In this document: positions 1 through 6,605 of the stretch, piece after piece
How positions within the stretch are numbered: the first letter of the stretch is position 1
Layout of the letters: the number at the start of each line of letters is the position of its first letter
Assembly: GCA_947588795.1 (NCBI GenBank)
Contig: CANPZJ010000009.1
Location: forward strand, 1-16,383
Length of the DNA: 16,383 nucleotides
Origin: an uncultured Bacilli bacterium
GTDB taxonomy: Bacteria; Bacillota_I; Bacilli_A; RF39; UBA660
Direction of reading: 5' to 3'
The notes under the pieces: generated by a model
Databases searched by the model: none
Told to the model about the DNA's origin: nothing
The model's input: only the letters and a program-made list of their open reading frames with translations
Made by a program: the position numbers and the translations under genes

Positions 1-133
1 CTCCTTTTGCTAGTCCATATTGCATATCTAGTACAAATTTTGATGTACTTTTATTTAGGCTATTTGTAATTTTTTGTGAAAATTTATAAATTTCTCTTTT
101 CATTTCATATGTATTCATTGTAAAATAATTCAT
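1..133 (-). CDS. Transposase, N-terminal fragment (IS4-like/DDE type), cut by window edge
   Basis: The minus strand opens a reading frame at ATG 133-131 that runs off the left edge after 44 codons (starts MNYFTMNTYEMKREIYKF). An excellent ribosome binding site, GGAGGTG, lies 8 bases before the ATG, so this is a genuine gene start. The N-terminus (a short helix with EMKREI, then FVLDMQYGLAKG) resembles the opening of IS4-like DDE transposases common in low-GC Firmicutes. This is recognition by eye; the catalytic DDE residues lie outside the window, so completeness cannot be judged. A possible promoter on the minus strand is TTGACA (272-267), 17 bases, GTTAAT (249-244), although its -10 falls in the loop of the hairpin at 226-264. 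No terminal inverted repeat could be fixed from one end alone. Confidence 0.55.
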   Translation of the reverse strand, partial: MNYFTMNTYEMKREIYKFSQKITNSLNKSTSKFVLDMQYGLAKG

Positions 134-225
134 AGGGAAACACCTCCATATTTTTGTTTACTATGATAATTATAGTTACAACTTTATTATACTAAACAAA
201 TTGGATGTTTTCCTTATTTTTGTAT

Positions 226-264
226 AAAAAAGATGAAAAAGTTATTAACATTTTCATCTTTTTT
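226..264 (-). terminator. Hairpin terminator downstream of the SGNH-like gene
   Basis: A perfect 14-bp stem (226-239 with 251-264) with an 11-nt loop. The stem has only three G-C pairs but on the minus strand ends in a run of six U followed by AUAC. It lies 28 bases past the stop of the SGNH-like gene and before the transposase start, so its likely role is ending the SGNH-like transcript. Its near-symmetry would let it act from either side. Confidence 0.6.
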
Positions 265-291
265 CTTGTCAAGTATTATTTTTACCTAAAC

Positions 292-978
292 TCAAAATAA
301 TGAATGAATAATCATTTCGGCTATTTCTTTGTGTCCTTTATAATTAAAATAGAAAGTTTTATCATTTAAATAGTAATCTTTATTTAGCATTAAATCACTA
401 ATATTTATAAATGTGGCATCATATTTAATAGCTAAATTAGATATTTCGGAATTTAAAATTATAACATTACTTTTATCTAAATACATATTTTCATAATAAC
501 CTATAATAACTATTTTAGCCTCCGTTATATCTTTTAGCATATAAAGTAGATGATCATATTCTTTAATATAGTCTTTTAAATAATCTTTATTTAAGTCATT
601 AGTTATAGCAAGTTTAGTAAGTTCTTCTTCGCCTATACTAATTGTTATTAAATTCGCTTTATGAATTAATTGTTGCATATTTAAATTATCATTTTTACTG
701 GTAATATTACTTTTTAAATCTTCGAGTAAATCATCTATTTGATAATTTTTATAGGCATAAGAATCATTATATAATTTTAATAATCTTTTATTTTCAAAAT
801 ATTCTTGTAAATAATCATTATAACTAACGCCATCTATATTATAAGGAGTCTCACCACTAGCAATGCCATCACCTAAGGCAATTAAATTTATTTTAGTATC
901 TCTACTACTAAAATAAATAAAATAAGTAATGATAGCACTTACTAAAATAATTAATATTAACTTATACTTTCTTCGCAC
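292..978 (-). CDS. Membrane-anchored SGNH/GDSL-hydrolase-like protein with degenerate catalytic blocks
   Basis: 228 residues from a GTG start. Upstream is GGGTGG followed by TTTTTA, a modest ribosome binding site. Residues 6-24 form one N-terminal hydrophobic helix (signal anchor), placing the rest outside the membrane. Block I of SGNH hydrolases is visible as LIALGDGIASG (residues 32-42), but the nucleophile Ser of GDS is Gly38. Block III, normally GxND, reads GEEE (116-119). Block V, normally DxxHPN, reads FYFNYKGHKEIA (209-220), with Tyr where the catalytic His is expected, although a nearby His216 exists. The fold assignment rests on block order, spacing and the C-terminal helix EIAEMI. 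The natural inference is either a non-enzymatic SGNH fold that binds a glycan or lipid, or rearranged catalysis. The stop is TGA. It follows the murA terminator directly, so it is probably expressed by read-through or from an unseen promoter. Confidence 0.6.
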   Translation of the reverse strand: MRRKYKLILIILVSAIITYFIYFSSRDTKINLIALGDGIASGETPYNIDGVSYNDYLQEYFENKRLLKLYNDSYAYKNYQIDDLLEDLKSNITSKNDNLNMQQLIHKANLITISIGEEELTKLAITNDLNKDYLKDYIKEYDHLLYMLKDITEAKIVIIGYYENMYLDKSNVIILNSEISNLAIKYDATFINISDLMLNKDYYLNDKTFYFNYKGHKEIAEMIIHSLF

Positions 979-990
979 TAAAAACCACCC

Positions 991-1020
991 AAAAAAAATA
1001 ATGTAGAATTTACTACATTA
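991..1020 (-). terminator. Intrinsic terminator of murA, overlapping its stop codon
   Basis: A perfect 8-bp stem (1013-1020 with 999-1006) with a 6-nt loop, followed on the minus strand by eight consecutive U (998-991). The murA stop codon TAA (1020-1018) forms the first three bases of the stem. The ribosome binding site of the next gene (GGGTGG, 990-985) starts right after the U run. Confidence 0.75.
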
Positions 1021-2271
1021 TATTTGTTCTAATTTGATTTTAGCACCAACATTACTTAATTTATGAATGATATTTTCATATCCTCTTAAGATGTAATCAA
1101 TATCTGATATAGTAGTTGTACCTTCGGCAATTAAACCTGCTAGTATTAAAGCAGCACCACCACGTAAATCAGTAGCATTAATATCAGTTCCTTTAAGTTT
1201 AGCTTTACCTTTAATCGTGGCTTTTAAACCTTCAAGTTTTATATCAGCACCCATTTTTTGTAAATATGGATAATGACCAACTCTATTTTCCCAAATCGTT
1301 TCTTCCATTGTACTAATACCTTCTGCTTGCGTTAGTAACACACTCATTGGTTGACCTAAATCAGTAGGAAATCCTGGATAAACTAAAGTTTTAACATCAA
1401 CTGGTTTTAAATGTTCACATTTATTTAAAATAACACTATGACCATCGATTTTGTATTTAACTCCCATTTCAGATAACTTATTAAATAAAGCTTCATTATG
1501 TTCTGGAATAATTCCTTCTACTTTTAAATTATCACCAAGAAGGGCTCCTATTAAAATATAAGTACCAGCTTCAATACGATCAGGAATAACTTCTATTTCC
1601 GTACCATGTAACTCTTTAACACCATTAATAACTATGATATCAGTACCAGCACCAGTAATATCTGCTCCCATTTTATTTAAGAAATTCATTATATTAATAA
1701 TTTCAACTTCTTTAGCGGCATTTTTTATAGTAGTTGTACCTTCAGCAAGGACAGCTGCAAACATTATATTGATTGTAGCTCCAACTGAAGCAAAGTCTAA
1801 ATTTATCTCAGCACCATGGAGCTTTTCAGCATCAATAGTATATTTATGTCCTCTTTTAGTAACTTTAGCTCCCATTTTTTTGAATCCTTTTAAATGTAAA
1901 TCAATTGGTCTTGAACCTATATTACAACCACCTGGAAAATATATTTCTACATGTTTATATTTACTAAGTAGAACTCCCATAAAATAATAAGATGCTCGAA
2001 GTTTTACACTTAATTCTTGACTAATTAATGTGTTTTTTAAATTACTAGAATCTATTCTTATAACATTACCATCTTGATGAATATCACAGTTAAGCCATTT
2101 AACAATGTCAAATAAAGCATCACGATCAGTTATATTAGGTACATTTTTAATAGTACAAGCACCATCCGCTAAAAGAGCCGCTGGAATAAGTGCCACTGCA
2201 CTATTTTTGGCACCCCCAATAGAAATGGTACCACTTAAAGGATAACCACCATCAATTACAATTCTTTCCAT
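1018..2271 (-). CDS. murA: UDP-N-acetylglucosamine 1-carboxyvinyltransferase
   Basis: 417 residues, the usual length. MurA moves enolpyruvate from phosphoenolpyruvate to UDP-GlcNAc, the first committed step of peptidoglycan synthesis in the cytosol, and is the fosfomycin target. Seen here: GGAKNSAV with the UDP-sugar-binding Lys22; the active-site loop PGGCNIGSRP with Cys116, so the enzyme should be fosfomycin-sensitive at this residue; YPGFPTDLGQP with the conserved catalytic Asp; and DLRGGAALILAG with the conserved Arg near the C-terminus. The start ATG has GAAGG upstream with suitable spacing. It has its own strong promoter (2416-2444) and terminator (991-1020). Low-GC Firmicutes often carry two paralogues (murA/murZ) and I cannot tell which this is. 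In B. subtilis the second copy sits in the same rpoE-to-prfA region, which favours that paralogue. Confidence 0.95.
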   Translation of the reverse strand: MERIVIDGGYPLSGTISIGGAKNSAVALIPAALLADGACTIKNVPNITDRDALFDIVKWLNCDIHQDGNVIRIDSSNLKNTLISQELSVKLRASYYFMGVLLSKYKHVEIYFPGGCNIGSRPIDLHLKGFKKMGAKVTKRGHKYTIDAEKLHGAEINLDFASVGATINIMFAAVLAEGTTTIKNAAKEVEIINIMNFLNKMGADITGAGTDIIVINGVKELHGTEIEVIPDRIEAGTYILIGALLGDNLKVEGIIPEHNEALFNKLSEMGVKYKIDGHSVILNKCEHLKPVDVKTLVYPGFPTDLGQPMSVLLTQAEGISTMEETIWENRVGHYPYLQKMGADIKLEGLKATIKGKAKLKGTDINATDLRGGAALILAGLIAEGTTTISDIDYILRGYENIIHKLSNVGAKIKLEQI

Positions 2272-2415
2272 ATCATACCTTCTTTAAAAATACACTTGAA
2301 GCAAAAGCTTCTCTTACTATTAATTAATGTAAAAAATAGGTTTTTGTGCCATAAGTAAAATGTGTATTTATTATATTCTTTATTTCCTTTCCGAACTTGC
2401 GGTTTTCTTAAACAT

Positions 2416-2444
2416 ATGATACTTTTTTTATTAGGTTTTGTCAA
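2416..2444 (-). promoter_or_regulatory. Strong sigma-A promoter of murA with about 140-nt leader
   Basis: On the minus strand, TTGACA (2444-2439, perfect -35), a 17-base spacer, then TATCAT (2421-2416). Transcription should start near 2409, leaving a leader of about 140 nt before murA. The leader holds a small hairpin, GAAGC-UUUU-GCUUC (2311-2298), a few bases before a stretch with UAUUUUU. I do not recognise a known riboswitch in it. Confidence 0.75.
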
Positions 2445-2474
2445 TATAATTCAAGAAAGTATACGTCAAATAAT

Positions 2475-2648
2475 TTAGAAGATATTTTGGATTTTATATT
2501 TTATATAATCATAAAAATTAAGGGGCGCTGGACTAACTAAGTCTTCAGTTAAAATTGCTTTAATAATTAAGTAGATTAAAATTATCTCAATTATAAATAA
2601 TAATACCGTTATTGCTATAAAAATTTTTTTATTAATATATCTATGCAT
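2475..2648 (-). CDS. 57-residue single-pass membrane microprotein overlapping the upstream gene
   Basis: A short minus-strand frame starting at ATG 2648-2646 and ending TAA at 2477-2475 (starts MHRYINKKIFIAITVLL). Its ATG overlaps the stop of the Cys-pair repeat gene in the string ATGCATAG, the arrangement expected for translational coupling. The only clear feature is a hydrophobic helix at residues 9-32 with a basic N-terminal flank (RYINKK), followed by a short tail with LVSPAPLNFYDYIKYK. There is no separate ribosome binding site. No homologue is recognised. The overlap, codon use like its neighbours and the membrane helix argue for a real gene; a chance frame in AT-rich DNA is the alternative. 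Its partner is probably the membrane protein encoded just upstream. Confidence 0.5.
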   Translation of the reverse strand: MHRYINKKIFIAITVLLFIIEIILIYLIIKAILTEDLVSPAPLNFYDYIKYKIQNIF

Positions 2649-3573
2649 CTTTATTTAAATAGACACTACATTCTGTTATTTCATCAGTATCTAAGTTAAT
2701 ATAACCATCTGTATAACTAAGATTAGCGTCTTTCCTTTCTCCAGTTTTACTAATACAATAACTTCTCTCTGTATTTAAACTATAATTAATATCACTTGGA
2801 ATATTTTTTCTTTCAATAAAGTCTTCAGCATTATGATTATTTTCCACAAATAAATTAATTATGACATCTGATGGTTCCTTTTTAAAATAAATATTACACT
2901 TCTCTTTAGATTTAGTAGATAAATTTACTTTATGTAAGTTACTATCATAATTAAGTGTGCTATTATTATCACATTCATAATGGTCATATTTATAACCATA
3001 TATTGGAATGGTATCTCCAACAGTATAAGTATCGCTATCTGGATTATCTTCTAGCATCACATTTAAAATAATATCTGATTCGTGTTCTAGATCAAAATAA
3101 ATAGAACATACGTCTTTACCAAATAAATCTATACTTGTTTCTCTTGTATCTTCATCAAATACTAAAACAGATCCTTTATTACATCTATAACCAGAATATT
3201 TATAAGTACTACTTGGTATTTCATTAACTAATTTGTAATTATTATCACCATTTTGTAAATAAACGAGTAAAATATAATCATAGTCTTTTAAATATAAATT
3301 ACCTACTTTAGTATTTGCTATAGGAAATGATGCTCCATCATAATAATAACCAAAAGAAAATAATTGATAAATAAAAAAGATATTTAAAAATATTAAAATT
3401 AATACTGCTGTAGCATATTTTTTTCTATTAAGAGGATTTTGAATACTTTTCTTTATTTTTGGCCATATATTTTTATAATCTAAAAAGAAATCTTTAACAA
3501 TTTTGTAATATTCCTTACCTTCCTCTAAATATTCATTAAATATATTTTTGATATTATCTATTATTTGTTTCAT
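2641..3573 (-). CDS. Membrane-anchored protein with three Cys-pair repeats, function unknown
   Basis: 310 residues from ATG 3573, chosen because a GTGAT ribosome-binding element precedes it. The frame extends to a TTG at 3606, but that has no such signal. Order: N-terminal polar helical segment (1-50), one membrane helix (about 53-75), then three similar units of about 70 residues. Each unit has an early Cys and a late Cys followed by a hydrophobic strand: C131/C156 (CSIYF), C201/C226 (CNIYF) and C273/C302 (CSVYL). The spacings are 25, 25 and 29 residues. All six Cys of the C-terminal part fall in these pairs, which suggests one disulfide per unit on the outer face. Each unit also starts with a strand such as DIILNVMLEDN or DVIINLFVENN. 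I do not recognise a named family; it looks like a small beta-rich repeat of surface proteins. It lies downstream of mntP and is coupled to the 57-residue microprotein. Confidence 0.75.
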   Translation of the reverse strand: MKQIIDNIKNIFNEYLEEGKEYYKIVKDFFLDYKNIWPKIKKSIQNPLNRKKYATAVLILIFLNIFFIYQLFSFGYYYDGASFPIANTKVGNLYLKDYDYILLVYLQNGDNNYKLVNEIPSSTYKYSGYRCNKGSVLVFDEDTRETSIDLFGKDVCSIYFDLEHESDIILNVMLEDNPDSDTYTVGDTIPIYGYKYDHYECDNNSTLNYDSNLHKVNLSTKSKEKCNIYFKKEPSDVIINLFVENNHNAEDFIERKNIPSDINYSLNTERSYCISKTGERKDANLSYTDGYINLDTDEITECSVYLNKDA

Positions 3574-3623
3574 ATATATCACTATATATATTTTGTTAAA
3601 TAACAATTTTTTTTATTCATATA

Positions 3624-4160
3624 TTACTTGATAATATGTAATATACCTAAAACAAATAGAAGGATTATACCAAAGATATTACTATATATTCCTAATTTTT
3701 CGGAAGAATATTTACCTATTAATAAACCTAAAAAAGTAAAAGAAGCAGCACATGTACTAAAAATAATTCCTGATAAAATAATATTAGTGGTAATAGCACT
3801 TAAACCAAGTCCTGTTGAAAAACTATCTAAACTAACTGATATAGCAATTAAAAACATATTAAATAAATTAAATTCAAAAAACTTATCATCATTTTTAATT
3901 AAATCTATTAACATTTCTATCCCAATGAATAACAAAATTAAACCAAGTAAAAAATTAACATTAATATTTAAAAATGTTATTATTTTACTACCGAGAATAG
4001 AACCAAATAAAGGCATAAAGAAATGTAGTATACCTACTAGTATGGGAAAGAATAACATTTTCTTTTTCGAAATATTAAAAGTACCAATAGATAAACTTAT
4101 AGAAAAAGTGTCCATAGATAGAGAGACACCAATTAAAAATAAAGAAATTAATATGGACAC
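3624..4160 (-). CDS. mntP: Manganese efflux pump MntP family
   Basis: 178 residues, almost entirely hydrophobic, with about six membrane helices in two homologous halves, as in the MntP/YebN family that exports Mn2+. Diagnostic motifs: SLSMDTFSISLSIG in the first helix (Asp17) and the matching SVSLDSFSTGLGLS in the second half; these acidic residues line the transport path in the family. The start is GTG, preceded by AGGTG with a 6-base gap. It follows spoIIR by 30 bases with no terminator between them. The B. subtilis homologue YwlD is in the same neighbourhood, a few genes after spoIIR, which supports MntP over the related sporulation membrane protein YtaF. No Mn riboswitch is seen immediately upstream. 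Confidence 0.85.
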   Translation of the reverse strand: MSILISLFLIGVSLSMDTFSISLSIGTFNISKKKMLFFPILVGILHFFMPLFGSILGSKIITFLNINVNFLLGLILLFIGIEMLIDLIKNDDKFFEFNLFNMFLIAISVSLDSFSTGLGLSAITTNIILSGIIFSTCAASFTFLGLLIGKYSSEKLGIYSNIFGIILLFVLGILHIIK

Positions 4161-4190
4161 TTATATCACCTAGTTTAAGTATATTTTGTC

Positions 4191-4694
4191 TTATCTAAAT
4201 TTATTAATTAATTTAGTAGCATATAATTCATAATTAGCATTGGATAAATCTTCCCTCTCATCAAGTAAACATAAAGGAGGAAATAAGACACACCACCAAT
4301 TATGACCTAATCCTTCACCAACTGTTATTACTAAACTCTCATATTCTCCGGCATCATATTCAATACCTTTGTAATTTTTCGTAGGAAAATAATTATTACC
4401 ATAACTTATATCATATTTAACATCATATTTTTTTAAAATATTATCAACATTATCTAAATTGTTGGTAATAATATTTCTAGCTTCATCAACATTTTTGGCA
4501 TTACCTATTAATTTATATAATTCTTTCTCGACATCATTTTTAATTGTTAATTTTAACTCTTGGTCTTTTTTTGTATCACTATTTGCTATAACTCTAAAAC
4601 GAATAGCATTATCAGGAATTAAAATATGTTTACTTTCATTAATACCTACAAGAATCACTACTAATATAAATAAAAAAACAATAATCTTTTTCAA
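4191..4694 (-). CDS. spoIIR: Stage II sporulation protein R
   Basis: 167 residues. In B. subtilis SpoIIR is made in the forespore, crosses its membrane and triggers the protease SpoIIGA, which activates pro-sigma-E in the mother cell. Seen here: an N-terminal hydrophobic segment (residues 4-19, signal or anchor); IRFRVIANSDTKKDQELK (about 32-49), the hallmark start of the SpoIIR domain; YFPTKNYKGIEYDAGEYESLVITVGEG; and the very conserved block GHNWWCVLFPPLC. Domain order and length are normal and I see no frameshift. The start is TTG with AGGTG 8 bases upstream. The order prfA-prmC-spoIIR-mntP follows B. subtilis. A terminator (4747-4771) separates it from prmC, as would suit a gene under separate developmental control. 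The identification is secure; whether the organism forms spores cannot be told from this window. Confidence 0.93.
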   Translation of the reverse strand: MKKIIVFLFILVVILVGINESKHILIPDNAIRFRVIANSDTKKDQELKLTIKNDVEKELYKLIGNAKNVDEARNIITNNLDNVDNILKKYDVKYDISYGNNYFPTKNYKGIEYDAGEYESLVITVGEGLGHNWWCVLFPPLCLLDEREDLSNANYELYATKLINKFR

Positions 4695-4746
4695 TATTTA
4701 TTCACCTAACATAATATTGATAAGAAAATTGTTATTTTATTCATAT

Positions 4747-4771
4747 AAAAACTAACAAATTATTTTGCTAG
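4747..4771 (-). terminator. Intrinsic terminator between prmC and spoIIR
   Basis: On the minus strand an 8-bp stem (4771-4764 with 4759-4752, one G-U pair) with the loop AUAA, followed by five U (4751-4747). The prmC stop codon TAA (4762-4760) is in the loop. This should cut transcription between the prfA-prmC pair and spoIIR, at least in part. Confidence 0.6.
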
Positions 4772-5485
4772 TTCATTATTACTTATAAATATGTATCTTT
4801 CATAATTATTATAATCTGTCTCTAATAAAGCATAGGAATTAGGTAAATTTTTTTTGATAATATTAATTATTTCTTGACCTTCTTTATCTCCTATTTCAAA
4901 AGCAATTAAATAATTAGTATTTAAATTATCTTTTATTTTTTGTAAAATTAAATCATAGAAATATAAACCATTATCTTTGGCATATATGGCATTTTGTGGT
5001 TCATATTTTATCTTTTCATCAACATTACTATTAAAAGGTACATAAGGTGGATTACTAATAACTAAATCATATTTTTTATTAGTATTAAATTCATGAATAT
5101 CTTTAGTTGTAAAATTAATATTAACATTATTAATAGCAGCATTTTCTTTAGCAAGTGAAATTGCTGAAGCACTTATATCAATAGCATCGATTTCACAATT
5201 TAGATGTTTTTTTAAAGCAATTGCAATACAGCCACTACCTGTACCTATATCTAATATATTTGGATTATTAATATTTAAATAAGATAAATATTTAATTGTT
5301 TTATCGACTAAATATTCTGTTTCAAACCTTGGGATTAAAACATCTTCATTTACTTTAATAAGAGTATCATAAAATTCTACATTACCAATAATATATTGAA
5401 CTGGATAACCGGATTTTAATTTTTTTAATGCTTCAGTTTGCTTTTCTTTAGGTATATATTTTTTTATTAATTCTTCATCAATCAT
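4760..5485 (-). CDS. prmC: Release factor glutamine N5-methyltransferase
   Basis: 241 residues. PrmC methylates the Gln of the GGQ motif in release factors RF1 and RF2 with S-adenosylmethionine. Seen here: a short N-terminal helical part including PVQYIIG and FYDTLIKVNEDVLIPRFETE (the conserved IPRxETE segment); the SAM-binding motif DIGTGSGCIAIAL (residues 79-91); and the catalytic substrate-binding motif NPPY at 145-148. It is shorter than the usual 275-290 residues because the N-terminal helical domain is trimmed. The start ATG overlaps the prfA stop by one base (TAATG), so it is translationally coupled to its own substrate gene. Confidence 0.93.
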   Translation of the reverse strand: MIDEELIKKYIPKEKQTEALKKLKSGYPVQYIIGNVEFYDTLIKVNEDVLIPRFETEYLVDKTIKYLSYLNINNPNILDIGTGSGCIAIALKKHLNCEIDAIDISASAISLAKENAAINNVNINFTTKDIHEFNTNKKYDLVISNPPYVPFNSNVDEKIKYEPQNAIYAKDNGLYFYDLILQKIKDNLNTNYLIAFEIGDKEGQEIINIIKKNLPNSYALLETDYNNYERYIFISNNELAK

Positions 5486-6552
5486 TAGGAATTAAAATTT
5501 TCTCCTGCTAATTTTAGACGCATATCTTCTGTAATTAAAGCTTCAATAATTGGCTCTAAGTGACCATTCATAACACGATCAAGTTCCATAATAGAAAAAT
5601 TTATACGATGGTCGGTAACTCTATTTTGGGGATAATTATAAGTTCTAATTTTTTCTGATCTATCACCGGTACCAATTTTACTTTTACGTTCATTCCCAAC
5701 TTCTTGAGCTTGTTTTTGCATCATATCATCATGTAATTTTATTTTAAGTAAACGCATCGCATTTTCTTTATTTCTAAGTTGACTTCTTTCTGTTTGACAG
5801 CCTACTACTACACCAGTTGGAATATGAGTAATACGTACTGCAGAATTGGCGGTATTAACTGATTGACCACCAGCTCCAGATGAATGGAATACATCAATTT
5901 TTAAATCACTTTCTTTTATTTCAATATCGACATCTTCTACTTCAGGCATTACTAAAACTGTAGCAGTAGATGTATGAACTCTTCCTTGCGTTTCTGTTAC
6001 AGGTACTCTTTGTACCCGATGTGAACCACTTTCATATTTTAGTTTTGAATAAACATTATCGCCTTTAATCATACATTCTATTTGGGAAAATCCCCCAGAA
6101 GTTCCTTCAATTGAGTTTAAAACTTCTATTTTCCAACCATTTGCCTCAGCATAATAAGAATACATTCTAAATAAATCACCAGCAAAAATATTAGCTTCAT
6201 CGCCACCAGCGGCTCCTCTTATTTCCATAATAACATTTTTACCATCATTTTCATCTTTAGGAACTAGCATTATTTCTAACTCACTTTTAATTTTAGTAAG
6301 TTTATCAGTTAATTCTTCTACTTCCATCTCAGCCATTTCTTTAAGTTCAGGATCATCAATAACTGATTTTGCTTCTTCAAGTTTACTAGATGTTTCCTTA
6401 TATTCGTTATATTTATTAACAATTTCTTCTAAATCACTTTGTTCTTTAGATAAATTTTTTAATTTATTATAATCATTTAATATTTCAGGTTTAGTAAGTT
6501 CTATTTTTAATTCTTCATATTTTTTAACAATATTATCTAATCTTTCAAACAT
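5485..6552 (-). CDS. prfA: Peptide chain release factor 1
   Basis: 355 residues from ATG 6552. A longer frame starts at GTG 6561, but that GTG is part of the ribosome binding site AAAGGTGAT, so the ATG 6 bases after it is the better start. RF1 reads UAA and UAG in the ribosomal A site and releases the peptide. Seen here: coiled-coil N-terminal domain (about 1-95); the RF1-type anticodon tripeptide Pro184-Val185-Thr186 in RVPVTETQGR; and the peptidyl-tRNA hydrolysis motif GGQ at 228-230 in SSGAGGQSVNTANSAVR. Length is normal. It is first in the cluster with prmC and has a good promoter (6577-6605). The use of TAG stops in this window (rpoE, the DUF1934-like gene, the Cys-pair gene) fits a working RF1. 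Confidence 0.97.
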   Translation of the reverse strand: MFERLDNIVKKYEELKIELTKPEILNDYNKLKNLSKEQSDLEEIVNKYNEYKETSSKLEEAKSVIDDPELKEMAEMEVEELTDKLTKIKSELEIMLVPKDENDGKNVIMEIRGAAGGDEANIFAGDLFRMYSYYAEANGWKIEVLNSIEGTSGGFSQIECMIKGDNVYSKLKYESGSHRVQRVPVTETQGRVHTSTATVLVMPEVEDVDIEIKESDLKIDVFHSSGAGGQSVNTANSAVRITHIPTGVVVGCQTERSQLRNKENAMRLLKIKLHDDMMQKQAQEVGNERKSKIGTGDRSEKIRTYNYPQNRVTDHRINFSIMELDRVMNGHLEPIIEALITEDMRLKLAGENFNS

Positions 6553-6576
6553 TTTGATCACCTTTTTTCAAGAAAA

Positions 6577-6605
6577 ATTATACCATTATAAGGTAAAAGT
6601 AGCAA
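6577..6605 (-). promoter_or_regulatory. Sigma-A promoter of prfA-prmC with extended -10
   Basis: On the minus strand, TTGCTA (6605-6600), a 17-base spacer, then TATAAT (6582-6577) preceded by TGG, giving the extended form TGGTATAAT. The -35 starts right after the stop codon of the kinase-like gene, so the prfA transcript is independent of it. Confidence 0.7.

Noticed and set aside
1634..1987. Plus-strand frame of 117 codons inside murA
   Set aside because: Antisense shadow of a clearly identified gene.
2256..2444. 62-codon minus-strand frame upstream of murA
   Set aside because: It begins inside the murA promoter -35, overlaps the murA start, lacks a ribosome binding site and has no protein-like pattern; it is the murA leader.
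3578..3618. 12-codon frame (MNKKNCYLTKYI) between mntP and the Cys-pair gene as a leader peptide
   Set aside because: No ribosome binding site and no linked attenuator structure; short frames like this are common in AT-rich DNA.
3628..3655. 8-bp inverted repeat at the end of mntP (TATATTAC ... GTAATATA)
   Set aside because: No U run follows on either strand and the stem is nearly all A-T; not a supported terminator.
3628..4173. Plus-strand frame of 181 codons opposite mntP
   Set aside because: Antisense shadow; the minus strand encodes the MntP motifs.
4459..4755. Plus-strand frame opposite the start of spoIIR
   Set aside because: Antisense shadow of spoIIR and its upstream gap; no ribosome binding site.
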